The notes below the pieces were generated by a model. It had not been told where the DNA came from. It worked only from the letters and a program-made list of their open reading frames with translations, and searched no databases. The position numbers and the translations under genes are program-made. From contig OX352762.1 in assembly GCA_947095585.1 (NCBI GenBank), forward strand, positions 121,240,930 through 121,304,929: DNA of 64,000 bases. Direction: 5' to 3'. This document shows positions 1 to 11,120 of this stretch, piece by piece (positions within the stretch are counted from its first letter, which is position 1; every line of letters begins with the position of its first letter). Source of the DNA: Nephrocerus scutellatus (lineage: Eukaryota > Arthropoda > Insecta > Diptera > Pipunculidae).

Positions 1-2060
1 AAAAATCATCTCAAGTCATAAGAGTTCGGAATTCCTAAAATGCCACTAACTCGTCCCAATAATAAATTTTAATTTACGTCAAAATGTGCAGCCCAATATC
101 CTCTAGCTCACGGCTAAGTCCTAAAACGAGACACCAGATTAAATTTCACTTTCATAACTGTGCTTCGCTGGTCGAGCGGACAGACTCACACATCATCAGC
201 CGTTTTTTTTTAGAAATAACGCTGCTCGCTCTCACAGAAAAGAAAACAGTTACCAGAGTAACATATCACGCGGCTGACCCAATGACAAATTGATTTCCAT
301 TTTTTTTTTATAAAAGTGATCAACGTATGCACAACGCGGCGCATATTCCATTGCATGTTCACAAATTTTGAGACTTCAAGTGAAGCACCGCAGGGCGCTG
401 ATCCGCTGAACCACACGCTGACGACGAACCGCCGACACACATGCAATACACATCTTAACCCATAAGTTACGACGGCAACAAAAGCAATTTATGGCAGCTT
501 CTGGGTGGTCAGCGAAGCGGTCCTTGAATGTACGAATGAACGTACAGACAGACGGACAAACTGTCTAACCGTGTGTGCAGAGCTCATTGAATTAAATTAT
601 CAAATTACAACACAAGAACTGCAAACCGCAATACACCGCAGTATAGGCACTAAAGTCAGCAGCTTGCCTGCCTGCGCCCGAAACTTGGTCACTTTCCCTA
701 TTCCGCATGCGGTGGTGGTTCAGTGGTTCACAATGATGTATGGCATCATATCCGAGATCGCTTGAGTCAATGCTCGTTCGTTGCGTTGAAACCAAACCAT
801 CAGCAGTGTTGCCGAGTCGTCATCACGAGCCCATCACGCCAAAGTCAGTCAAAGCCGTCCGCCTTTCCGTTGCTCGTAAAACCACAATAGACGGAGATTA
901 ACTCAGCTGGATGCCGAAGACACAAAGCCATCACCCAAACTAGGATCAATCAATCAAACATTTGCAAGAAAAATTTTAAAAAAAAAATAAAAAAATTGCG
1001 CTCCTATCTGCATGTTTGACAATAAATTAATCCCAAGGGGTTCCGCACGATTGTCGCACTGCTGCACCTTCACAAGAGGAAATCCGATACCCGGCATTTG
1101 TGCGAGACAAATTTCGAGAAGTCGATCGACACGAGCGCGCAAGCGTGGCAGCTACGCAAAACAATTGATACCGCCACCGTTGATCCGCCCGCCATTGGCT
1201 TTCAAATAATTGGTATCAACTGTGCCAGGCCATCAGGCATGTTGCCAGTTGGTGCGCGCAGGCTCCTTAACCGCATCAGGTACAGTGGGTATTAAGTATC
1301 GCTCGTTTACATGGCGCGTACATGGCTCAAAGTTCACCCAGTATCAATGTCGGTTACAAGGCCGTCTACGCCCTTTAGCTTCAAGTTGTCGAAGTTGTTG
1401 TCTGCACACTGATACTGTGGAGAATGGAAAAAGCATTGGGTGTATTAGGAGTATGTATTCTGCAGCCAGCCACTAGAAAGCCATTAACAAAGTCACATGG
1501 CAGTCCACTGTCTTACCGAAAAGACTAATGATTGCAATTCCAAAAAGACACCTACGGTAGTGGACTAAACGGGGCAGGCAAATCATCAACAAATATGATC
1601 ACCCATTAGCGCATGTACAGTGCTTGCATCTTGCAACCGTATCACTCATTGCAAGATGCAGAGGGAAGGGACGTCAATTATACAGATATTTAGATGAAAT
1701 TTTGGGTAGTCATCCCTTTGCATCTAACTATCGCTACTCTCTCCTTAACAGATCCTTTGCACCAGTGCTGGCGAAATGGATCCTATTGCGAGCTTTTGCC
1801 TTCTTTTATCCCCTAACATAAGAAAGCCTTCCATCCATGGAATAAATTATAAACGCCCAATAAATGAGGAATTTGCTACTTGCGAGAACTTTTGCGGTTG
1901 TTTGCAAGTTAGAATTTACAAATTGAACTTGCTAGTTGAATATTTTCACGATTCACGATTGTTAAAAAATAGTGACAGCTGACAAAAAGTGTTCTAAGTA
2001 CAAATAAATTGTGTAGTTAGATATTTCGAAATAAAGAGAAATATTCAAACGGCTTTTAAA
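1..2060. other. No recognisable gene
   Basis: I see no coding region, RNA gene or known repeat here. The short open frames on both strands have no family motif and are interrupted at random. The DNA is AT-rich with short homopolymer runs, for example near 970-995. Confidence 0.6.
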
Positions 2061-2062
2061 CG

Positions 2063-3480
2063 CTGAACTCGAAAATCCTCCCCTAAAGGCTAATGAGCTT
2101 GACTGCAAGGTCAAGGAACTTACCCTGGCCTTCAATAAAGCGCTGCCTGCTTCCTGCCCTCTTATTCGTCCAAGAGGTAATAAGAGACCACATTGGTGGA
2201 ATTCCAATTTGGGACAAACTAGAAGCAGCTGTAGAAAACGTTTCAATTTGGCCAAGATCACAAAAGCGGAGACCGACTGGGATACCTACAAAGCATCCCT
2301 AAAATTATATACTTTGAAGAATTGAGGAGAGCCAAGCGTTTATCCGGGAGACTCTTCTGTGGAAAAATAGAGGAATCTTTTGAGGCATTTAGGCTAAGAA
2401 ACCACTCGTCTCAACCAATTCTATAATGCCCAGCTGTTTGAAAAAGCAGAGGCTCGTGGACTACCTCTACCGAGGAATAGCTTAGTCTGCTTCTAGATAC
2501 CCACTTCCCAGGTAGCTCCTATGTTATCAATAACGTTGGCCTTAACAGGACGAAGACTTTTACAACTATCTCCCAAGATCTCATCAATAAGGGCAAATTG
2601 CTTTGGGCTTTGCAAACCATATAAATCTACAGGACCAGAAGGCATAATTCCATCCAAATTAATTCGGATGTTATCCTTCCTTTGCTAGAGATAATTCTAA
2701 AAAGCTGTCTTGATCTGGTCCACATTCCAGACCTATGGAGAGAAGTAAAAGTGGTTTTCATACCTAAAGCCGGCAAATGTTCCCACGTTCGTCCGAAGAA
2801 TCTCAGACCCATAAGTTGTCATCGTTACTCTTAAAGACAGACTAATTGATACCCCAATAGCATTGACAAGAGACTTCTGTCTACTGATCTACACGCGTAC
2901 TGATCTCTGCATACGCTAGAACGTACCTACTATCCCTTCACTATAAGGAGTAGAAAATGGTAGCATTCCTAGACATTGAACGCGCTTTTAACAACGTCAA
3001 CACACCTGCGATCGCTGATGCAATGTCGGCTGTGAGGGTAGACGACTTACTTTGCGAATTATTAATTCAAAACTGGGTGTGACGTCTGCTAGAAGATCTG
3101 TCTACAGAGAAACTCCGCAAGGTCGTGGCCTTCTATTGAACTAAGTAGTGCTGATATGCCTGAAAAGGAAGGGCTGTGGAGTAATGGTTTATGCAGATGA
3201 CGTTGCTATTGCTGTCTCAGGGAAGCACCCTAATACCTTAATGGTACTCCTACAAAATGCTCTTGACAAGCTAATAACATGGGAAGATCGGAGCTGTTAG
3301 GGGTAAACCCCAACAAAGCTGAACTTGTCCTCTTCAAAAGAAATCCCGCATCTAGACCTTCCCTCTATTAAGGGCAATAGCTTAACTATCTCCATCTTTC
3401 TCTGAAGAAGCCAACTACCTGGGTTTTATTCTGGATAGAAAGCTAATCTGGAACCCAAACAAAGAAGGTGTGTATACAGC
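2063..3480 (+). pseudogene. LOA/R1-like LINE relic: linker and reverse transcriptase
   Basis: This is a decayed part of a non-LTR retrotransposon ORF2, which would copy element RNA into the target site by target-primed reverse transcription. Read across several frames it gives the pre-RT linker (HWWNSNLGQTRSSCRKRFNLAK region, about 2190-2265), then the finger motif VKVVFIPKAGKC at about 2748-2785, the palm motif A AFLDIERAFNNV at about 2963-2998, and the catalytic YADDVAIAVSGKHPNT at about 3189-3236. A thumb start (GVNPNKAELVLFKRNP) follows at about 3300-3350. Many stops and frameshifts make it dead. The finger and YADD wording resembles the LOA or R1 groups; I am sure of RT, less sure of the clade. 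A rearranged copy of the same family's 3' part follows at 3640-4690. Confidence 0.88.
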
Positions 3481-3639
3481 CTTCTAATGGCAACTAATGG
3501 CAAACGCATGAGATGAAACTCCATTAATAGGAATAGGAATAGGATTAATAAAAAACTGGACAATAAAATGCAAAAATAACTAAGAAAATACATATAAAGG
3601 GTCTAAAAAATTTTAAGAAATTCCTTAACTTTAACCACA

Positions 3640-3940
3640 AAAAAGGCGAAAGAGGTTATAAAACAACGAGAACTAAGAATCTTATGTGGAGCACTAACAG
3701 GAGACTATACCTGTAATTATCATCTACACAAAATAGCAATCAGTAATGATGAGACCTGCAGATACTGTAATGAAGGAGAGGAGACAATGGAGCAACGCCT
3801 AGCAGCCCTGTTAAAATTAAGGATTAATGCTATTGGCAAAATACCTATAAGGGTAGAAGAATGCCAACAAATTTCAGCAAAAGATATAATCCAGTTTACT
3901 AAGACTAAGAGATTTCTAGGCTCAAAGAATAGGGGGCACA
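3640..3940 (+). pseudogene. LOA-like LINE relic: C-terminal Cys/His knuckle
   Basis: An open frame from about 3643 encodes the end of the same LINE family's ORF2. It contains LCGALTGDYTCNYHLHKIAI, then CRYCNEGEETMEQ, which is the first half (CxxC) of the C-terminal nucleic-acid-binding knuckle. The family normally has a His and Cys shortly after the EET motif. Here they are missing and the frame runs straight into LAALLKLR, so a small deletion removed half of the zinc site. The segment ends near FTKTKRFLG. It lies before the thumb and RNase H of the next piece, which is the wrong order for one element, so it probably comes from a separate copy or a rearrangement. Confidence 0.72.
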
Positions 3941-3944
3941 AAAG

Positions 3945-4690
3945 ACCCATGCATATCGCGTTGAAAGTGGCTTGTACACACCCCAATTCCCATCGTTTCG
4001 TATCGTTTGGTCGACTGCCTTAGATAAAGTGGAAAACCGTAACAACCAAAGATCAGCTTTTTTATGTATGAGCGGAACACTTCGCACAACTCTCTTCGCC
4101 AGACTGGACATTCTGTTGAACAGCACTCGACATCTTCAGTAGGCAAGTCGCTGCTAGCGCGCCTATTCACCTCAGTGCAACCTCTCAGTAGACCAGTAAT
4201 GAAATAGAACACTCCTCCGTTCTTAATTTCGTTCAGGATTCCACTTGGCAACACGGACTACAACATTTCACAAATCAAATTCAACAAAAACTTCCATGTC
4301 ACCATCTCCTCCATTCTGGAAAGAAAGAGCTCACTTGGAAGATGAATACATAGATTTTTACACAGACGGGTCAAAAACTGATGATGGGGTTGGCGGAGTT
4401 GTTTTCTCAAAAAGGCTAAATCTTAGTCTCTCCTTCCGTCTTCCTAATCACTGGATTGTCTTTCAGGCGGAGCTTATTGCAATTAAAGAAGTTCTATCTT
4501 CGCTGAAGAGAGGTGTTATATCATTCGATGAGCTCGTAAAACATGACACTGCTTTGCCCATTTTACCTGAAAATGGTTCCTCAGGCATACCAATCGCTAT
4601 ATCGAAACTAATGTTAAAGATGGATGCTACCGAAACGACTAACCGTATGTGGTCAAACGGAACAACTTGTTTACCGATTAGTTTAGATGC
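3945..4690 (+). pseudogene. LOA-like LINE relic: thumb and RNase H
   Basis: The first part (about 3985-4140) reads as the RT thumb or connection, with KVENRNNQRSAFLCMSGTLR followed by LLNSTRHL. From 4245 a 149-codon open frame covers an RNase H domain, which removes the RNA strand from hybrids. The first catalytic motif FYTDGSKTDDGVGG is at about 4357-4400 and the glutamate motif FQAELIAIKEVL at about 4464-4500. After that the frame skips most of RNase H and joins a downstream tether segment (ILPENGSSGIPIAISKLMLK). The same tether occurs at 7080-7150 (minus) and 34465-34530 (plus), which ties these fragments into one family. It is non-functional through deletion and frameshift. Confidence 0.8.
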
Positions 4691-4904
4691 GTAAAAGGTG
4701 GTTGCGACTCAACTTGCCACTGATGAATTTTGGCAACTGGCACACTTGGGCGACTTGGCTTACCTGGTTAAACCAGGATTCTAGTGTTCGTGCAAATGAG
4801 TTACATGGTAGCATAGAAAAGTTTAATTAGTTCTCTTAGATAGAGAATCAAACCGAAATAAGATGCGGATATTGATTTGGCTTTAAAATTGCTTTATTAA
4901 ATAG
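4678..4904 (+). repeat. Interspersed repeat 'A', copy 1
   Basis: This block from TTAGTTTAGATGCGTAAAAG to TTGCTTTATTAAATA recurs at 10881-11120 in the same orientation with only scattered differences. Copy 1 lacks about 20 bases present in copy 2 before AGATGCGGATATTG. No protein or clear RNA-polymerase-III boxes are visible. It directly abuts the LINE relic, so its left edge may mark an insertion. The class is unknown. Confidence 0.65.
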
Positions 4905-6500
4905 CATGTCTTTGGGACACAGAAAAATTCAACTTTTCTTTTAGTTCGACTAAAAGCTGGATATTCTTGTTAATCCCAAATTTGACTATGAAATGAGAGA
5001 TTCCAAATTTCAATTTCCATGCGATGTAAAATTGTTCGGCGACCATTGGAACACCGTCGATCCTATTAGCATTAAATTTAAAGCAAGATAACTTTTAGCA
5101 ACGTGCAACACGCTTTATCTAAGATCTCTGTCTATATGCAACAAGACCCACTATATCACATCTCACAATTCGCATTGGATGAATGAAATAACAAAAATGG
5201 CATGGCAATCCAATGAACAAGGAAATTCATTTCTGTGAATGCGATCAAGGCGATCACCGTGAATTAATTTGCCAATTCGCACTCCGCGCTACGCCATGCG
5301 CGCCGTAAGCGGCAAATTCCTTGCGAGGAACGAGGAGAAATGCTATCTCGCATCTAATCTAAGCCGGGTAAAAGCCGTTCGAATCATTGTAATCTTAACA
5401 GTTATTGTTATTGTTATTATTGTTGCATTTTATTGTAACTTCTTGGCCATCTACCATCCACACGCCAAGTCAGAGACTCAAAGGGAAAACCATTGACAAC
5501 AACGACGACGACGACGACGACGACGATTCGGTGCTTTGCCATTTCCATTGGCACGCCGGCCGTGTGATTTGCGTGATCGCCTTCGTGTGGGAGTAACAAC
5601 AAATAAATTGTAATTTGGATTTAGATAATCGTTTACATCGATAGATTCCAATACGATCGATGGCATCTGGCCGACGGCCGTCTGACTGTGTAACTATAAA
5701 TTTGATGTTAACTTAAATTGATACTGCAGCAGGCGATGCGATGCTATGCTTTGCGAAGCGATGCGATGCTATGCACGCTCCGATGCCTTTCTGCCGCTTC
5801 ACCATTTGGGCCAAAACGAAAGAGAAAGTGGCTGTTTGTTAATTTTTGGCAGGTTCATTTGACATCGTAAAGACAGCGCGCTGTGTGCGCAGATGAGAGT
5901 CTGATTTATGTGAACTGTTGATGCGAGCACGCAATGTAAAGTCACGTTTGGCAAAAGTGTGATCATGAGCAGTCTGATCGCTTTTCCTTACTGACTTGCC
6001 CCAAATAGCTGTGCATCGCAGCACTTTGATGGCCAGCCACAGTCACAGATACTTGTACTTGTGTATAGGGGCACTCAATAGATATGATAACAACAAAATG
6101 ATATTTATATTGCAGCCATTTCAAACGGGGCTAAAGTATCAAACGGCGGTTTCAATTCAAATTTTAAGGAAATTCGCGGAAATACATTTTCGTAATTTAC
6201 TACATGATTGGTCATTTTTATTGGCAATTCACACGAATTGCATGTTGCATGCGGCTATTTCAGAGTAAACAAATTCAGAGTCGCTTATCTATTTTGCGGC
6301 AGTGGTTAAAAGCCTTTTGGTTTTCAAATTGGCCAGCGGCAATGCGGCCCACAGTCGCAGTGCAGTCATTTATTGAAAGTTTATGTTAAAGTCTGATAAT
6401 TATGTATTTTCTCCATTTATCTTTTAAGTGCTTTTTCCAGATTTTAGGCAGTTTTTTACTCAGTCAAAAGGGAAATTGAACTTAGTGATTGCTAAGCTTT
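4905..6500. other. No gene; trinucleotide repeats
   Basis: No supported gene. A (TTATTG)-like run lies at about 5399-5425 and an (ACG)n run at 5496-5527; the latter creates poly-Asp or poly-Arg frames that are not genes. A short direct duplication of GATGCGATGCTATGC lies near 5735-5775. Confidence 0.6.
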
Positions 6501-7780
6501 GTATAGAGGTTAGGTTAGGTTCAGGTAGCAGTCGGTGGAAAAGCCTATATGCTTAGACTAGTAATGGTCCATAGTACATGGATCGAGAAAATTATCCCGC
6601 CTACTCGCTGAACCATTTGGAGATTCGTGTGAATTGCAAAAGACTTCTTATTTGACAAAGGATTGGAATCATTGCAAAAAGCGGTTCCCAGATGGAGTTT
6701 ACGTTTTTGAGAAAGAGTTGCGCGCATGTGCAGCGAAAGTGGAGAATAGTCTCCTTCTGGTGAATTCGTTGATGCAGTTAGAGCTTCGTATCAAGGGTAC
6801 GAGACTTTAATTTCAGTATTTGACACATCATTTCGAGGTCATTGTAAATGAAGGCTCCCAGATGGAGCTTACGTTTTTGAGCCTGTACATAGAAGGTGGA
6901 GAATGGTCTCCTCCTTCTCCTGCTCGTTCATGAAGCTTCTGCAAAAGTCATTCGAAAATACCTACCTATGAGACAGTGTTCAGGGATCTCAAACACCAGA
7001 AGCATTTCGGATTCAACCTGGGCCAGACAAGTTGTTCCGTTTGACCACCTCAGGTTAGTTCTCCCGGTAGCATTTAGCTTTAACATTTGTTTGCATGTAG
7101 CGATTGGTATATGCCTAAGGAACCATTTTCAGGTGGAATGGGAAGTTTCATGTTTGACGAGCTCATTAGCCTTATAATTCCTCTGAATGTCTCTATGACC
7201 CGGCATTCAATATTGAATGAATATTGAACTGCTCCGCCATCTCCTTGAGAGCTTATCGACAGTCTATGCTCTAGGACAGCAATAGATTTAATACAGACTG
7301 GTTCCAGGGGTTTTAGCGCGGCTTGGCTCTCAGAGAAGATGCGGATGACACTGCTCTTTAGCCAAGACATGATCGCCATAATTTCTGGCTGGAAATCACT
7401 GCAGTGGCTGGGAAGACGGAAAGATAGACTAAGGTTTTTGAGAAAATACCTTGTCATCAGTTTTTGAACTATCGGTGTAAAAATGGATCGATTCATCTTC
7501 TTCTCAAAATAATCTGGTGGATGGTGACTTGGGACTTTTTGTTGAAGTTGAGCTGCGAGATGGTGTAGTCGATGTAACCCGGTGGAATCTCAGAACTGAG
7601 GCAATCAGCTATACCAGCAGCTACTTGCCAACTTAATATGCGAGAGGTGTTAGGTTGAATTGAATGTCCAGGGCAGTAGAGGGGATGGTACGAAGAACTC
7701 CGTTCATACATAGACAAGCCTATTGTTGAAAATCTTTGTATAAAAGAAGGCATTTTTCATTGGATCAGATTCTCCCCTTC
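6500..7780 (-). pseudogene. LOA-like LINE relic: RNase H to 3' end
   Basis: On the minus strand this is the 3' half of the LOA-like family. The thumb wording SMYERSSSYHPLYCPG comes first (about 7715-7670), then RNase H with FYTDSSKTDDKVFSQ near 7480-7440 (one glycine pair lost), and the tether PENGSLGI near 7135-7110. The 3' UTR runs to 6500 and ends, read on the plus strand, as GGTTAGGTTAGGTTCAGG. The same 3' UTR with the same ending is at 41755-41870. Frameshifts occur throughout, so it is dead. The antisense frames over 6896-7177 are shadows. Confidence 0.8.
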
Positions 7781-7799
7781 TAGACTGTTCTTTCGTCTC

Positions 7800-8340
7800 A
7801 ATTGATAATTGTAAAGCGAACAGGGGCAGTGCGGCGGTTGGTTGATCGAAAAAATAACTTTCAAACACTATAGCGCCTTGCAGATCGTAAAAATTTCACA
7901 ATAAATCCAATTACCACGCATGTAGGAGAAGTGCGTGTAGTAGATATATATTTTATGTAATGTGCTAGTTCTAGACTGTTTTTTTGCCTCAGGTGTGAAG
8001 TAATGGACCGATATGTTTCATCCACGGTTATAATTCGAGTTTGTTTTTGTAAAACATCGCCGAATATCGACTGAAACATTCTCAAGACGCTATTTTTGTT
8101 CCATTGTGAGCAAACGCAGCACCCATCTTGCGCACAGCTTTTTCATGTCCAAATTTACAGTCAATTTGCGATGTACAGTACTTTTTGAAATGCCTACCAT
8201 ATCTGTGAGCTCGGGCACCTTTAAACGACCATTATCCAAGACTATTTTGTAGATTATCTTCACCATTTCCGGCGTGGTTACCTGATTTGGTCGACTACTG
8301 CTGTATTCGTCTTGGCAGCTCGTACTTTGCCATCCAATAT
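7800..8340 (-). pseudogene. mariner-like transposase relic
   Basis: Minus-strand reading from about 8310 gives a mariner N-terminal helix-turn-helix region: VTTPEMVKIIYKIVLDNGR, then ELTDMVGISKSTVHRKL and MKKLCARWVLRLLTMEQK. A stop follows, then a piece with VDETYRSITSHLRQKN, matching the first catalytic Asp block (normally VTMDETW plus HHFTPE) of DDE mariner transposases. The protein would cut and paste the element at TA sites. Stops and shifts kill it. The 3' portion (7800-7960) has no clear transposase match but recurs at 10605-10765, so it may be the element's end. Confidence 0.75.
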
Positions 8341-8344
8341 TTTA

Positions 8345-8955
8345 TTATTTGTATTTTTTTATTGTAAAGGAAGGAGCAGGCTTCCCTAGAGTAGAATCAA
8401 GCTCGGCTTTGATATTGGTTGGACTTTTTTTTATAATTTGCGCACGCGACAAGGGGTTCGCACCCTTATTATGTTCGGCTATAGGCGTGGGCGTTAAGGA
8501 CAAGAAAAGAGGAGATGTCTATGAGCTTGTGTTTTGAATGCCTATGGATCATAGTGATGTGAAGAGACAGAGCTTGGCATAGCATTCCACATACGTGTTG
8601 TACGGTTGAAGAACGAATCCCTGAACTTAATTGTACGTCCGAAGATGGGCTTTAGGGTAAACTGATGAGCATTTAGAGCGCCACGGTATTGTGGTTGCAT
8701 TCAAAGAAAGGTGGCATGCAACAGGCTTTTTCTCTTGAGCCCCGCTGGTGGAAGAAGCGATAAAACAGTGACAAACAGGAGAGGTTCCTGCGGTGTTCAA
8801 GCGAATCTATTGACTTCGCAATGTTTTCGTCACCTTTCGTCACACTGAGAACTTTATACTGTCTTCTATATGTGTATCGCAGTTCACGTAATATAAACCG
8901 TGGATCTTGCAGTGTAGAGAACCCTCGCAGTTCTCTCACAATGTTTGTCAATATT
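8345..8955 (-). pseudogene. LINE-A relic: ORF2 C-terminus and 3' UTR
   Basis: Minus-strand frame 8951-8673 encodes a typical C-terminal RT tail of CR1/Jockey-type LINEs: SIDSLEHRRNLSCLSLFYRF, then MPPFFECNHNTVALNAHQFT, FFNRTTRMWNAMPSS and FKTQAHRHLLF (to about 8530). The final A-H-R-H-L-L is the family's usual end. The sequence at 8369-8427 lies beyond it and appears again at 9209-9266, so it is probably the 3' UTR. No upstream RT motifs are present, so this is a 5'-truncated or rearranged copy. The plus-strand frame 8349-8537 is a shadow. Confidence 0.75.
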
Positions 8956-9470
8956 CATTTTATTTTCCATACATAATAGGATGATAGGTAATATTAGTTC
9001 GTATTTTTGATAGAGCCAGAAAGAGAGAAAGAGAAAGAAAGAACAAAATCAGAGGAAGTAGCAAATAGATACAATAGCATCAGGATCGATCATAGGATCA
9101 TGAGACAGCTGATAGGTCGTTAGAGTTTTAAATAACATACATCACTTAGATATTTAGACGGCTTTTTGATAATCTCGGCTGAAGACCAGCACAGGAAGTC
9201 TTGTAAACGAAGGAGCAGGCTTCCCTAGAGTAGAATCAAGCTCGGCTTTGATATTGGTTGGACTGAGACGTTATACTGTCTTCTATATGTTATATGAAAA
9301 AGAAAGAACAAAATCAGAAGAAGTAGCAAATAGATACAATAGCATCAGGATCGTTCATAGGATCATGAGAGAGCTGATAGGTCGCTAGAGTTCTAAATTA
9401 CATCTCTTAGATAATATTTAGACGGCTTTTTGCTAACATCGGATGAGGACCAGCACAGGAAGTCTTGAGA
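8369..9470. repeat. Direct duplication with internal deletion
   Basis: Two stretches are repeated in the same order. The block at 8369-8427 (GAAGGAGCAGGCTTCCCTAG...) equals 9209-9266. The block at 9035-9195 (AAGAAAGAACAAAATCAGA..., ending AGCACAGGAAGTCTTG) equals 9299-9465. A short RT-coding scrap TTATACTGTCTTCTATATG is also shared (8850 and 9270). The second copy therefore lacks most of the LINE C-terminus (about 8428-8845) and about 165 bp between the scrap and the second block. This is a local segmental duplication that then lost internal sequence. Confidence 0.75.
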
Positions 9471-9810
9471 GGAAATTCTTCATCATTTCACCACGGTTTC
9501 AAACCAACTTGACGATATAGTATAGCAATGATCTGTAATCGAATGACCTATCCGCCATATTCCAATACCGGAATTCGTATCACTTCTGCCACAATTTAAC
9601 TTTTTTGGAGGTTGGACGTCAATGGTGTCAATGGTACAAATTGACCTACGAATTTTACCTTTTCTATTTTTATTTTTTTTTTTTGCTTTGGATTTATGCC
9701 CAAATGTTGGCACTTTCTATGTCAATTAATCATCCAGCAATCATTTAAGTAACTTAGTTGTGAGTTGATAGAAGGTATCGCTCTCTCTCTCTCTATTTCG
9801 TTCTTTTTCT
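9471..9810. other. No gene; CT microsatellite
   Basis: Nothing recognisable. A short (CT)n run lies at about 9780-9794. Confidence 0.55.
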
Positions 9811-10248
9811 CTCACAGTTACTCCGCACAACAAAGTCTCCTAAACTTCAACAAAGGTCCTTTCATCAGTGGTTCTTAGGGAACTCTTGCAGTGGATAAGC
9901 CGGTAAAACTAAGTAACAATTTGGTAACTAAACAAAAATTGATCGTACAAAGTTTTACTGATCCAAGAAGATCCTCGGCAAATTGCATCATTGCAAAAGA
10001 TCGCTTCAATAAGATAGCTAAAAATTGTTAAGAACAGCTCTCTCACTTACTCCGCACAACAAAGTCTCCTAAGCTCCATTAAAGGTCCTTTTATCAGTGG
10101 TTTTAGGGACCTCTTGCAGTGGATAAAAGTTAGTAACAATTTGGTAACTGAACCAAAATTTATCGTACGAAGTTTTACTGATCCAAGACGATCCACGGCA
10201 AATTGCATCATCACAAAAGATCGCTTCAATCTACAAATCGTTAAAAAG
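9811..10248. repeat. Tandem duplication, unit about 229 bp
   Basis: The sequence from TTACTCCGCACAACAAAGTC (9818) to GATCGCTTCAAT is repeated starting at 10047 with point changes and small indels. Shared words include CTCTTGCAGTGGATAA, AGTAACAATTTGGTAACT and AGTTTTACTGATCCAAGA. No coding potential is consistent between the copies, so it looks like a non-coding tandem duplication. Confidence 0.8.
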
Positions 10249-10600
10249 TAAGTTGTTTCGATAAAATATCGATTGCGCAATCTTTAATGTTCGTACGCTT
10301 TAATTAGAGCATCATAGTTGGACGCGAACATATAAATCTACTGATCGCATAGTAGGTAATAAACGCTTTAGAACTCTCCGCAATTTCGCTCAATTTATCT
10401 CAACGATCCTTCAAAGTTTCACTAATTATCTGTTATTGGCAATTCGATATTTTTAAACTCTCGTTAAGCTTACCAGTTTTGTACATAAAATCAATTTTAA
10501 TTAATGCAATAAGCCGTTCGATCGTAGCACGAAAGTGGAACCACCTTGACCTACGGGAAAACATCAATTCAATGTTCATTATGAATCAATAAACTTCGTC
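10249..10600. other. No recognisable gene
   Basis: AT-rich intergenic sequence; nothing supported. Confidence 0.5.
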
Positions 10601-10604
10601 AATT

Positions 10605-10765
10605 GTGATAATTGTGAGGCGAACAGAGGCGGCCAACAGTTGGTTGGTTGATCGAAGAAATAACTTTCAAACACTATAACGCCTTGCAGATCGTAAAAAT
10701 TTCACAATAAATCCAATTACGACGCATGCAGGAGAAGTGCGTCGACTATAGTCATATATTTTATG
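10605..10765 (-). repeat. Second copy of mariner-associated repeat
   Basis: This stretch (ACTTTCAAACACTATAACGC..., GCAGGAGAAGTGCGTCGAC, ATATATTTTATGTAAAGTGC) repeats 7805-7965 in the same orientation. The copy at 7.8 kb abuts a mariner transposase relic on the minus strand, so this is likely a deletion derivative of the same element. No transposase motif remains here. Confidence 0.65.
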
Positions 10766-10880
10766 TAAAGTGCGGTACAAAGTCAGTGCGTGAAAAATGT
10801 TGTTACATTCGCACAAAATTAACGCCGACAATTTAGCAATCCCATTGACAGAAACACCGGTTGCTTCACAAATAACTCAA

Positions 10881-11120
10881 TTAGTTTATGCGTAAAAGGC
10901 GACTGCGACTCAACCTGCCACAGATGAATTTTATTGGCACACCTGGGCGACTTGGCTTTCCTTGTTAGACCAGGATTCTAGTGTTCGTGCAAGTGAGTTT
11001 AATTGCAGCATAAAGAAGTTTAATTAGTTCTCGTAGATAGAGAATCAAGCCGAAACAATTTCATCGAACCTTGCCTTAGATGCGGATATTGATTTGGCTT
11101 TAAAGTTGCTTTATTAAATA
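10881..11120 (+). repeat. Interspersed repeat 'A', copy 2
   Basis: Second copy of the block at 4678-4904, from TTAGTTTATGCGTAAAAGG to TTGCTTTATTAAATA. It is slightly longer than copy 1. The two copies share both edges, which defines a unit of about 225-240 bp. The class is unknown. Confidence 0.65.

Noticed and set aside
5405..5596. Frames with poly-Asp or poly-Arg on both strands
   Set aside because: Produced by the (ACG)n microsatellite; no other coding signal.
6508..6522. Interstitial telomere array
   Set aside because: Only two to three TTAGG-like units, and the same wording is at the matching 3' end of a second LINE copy.
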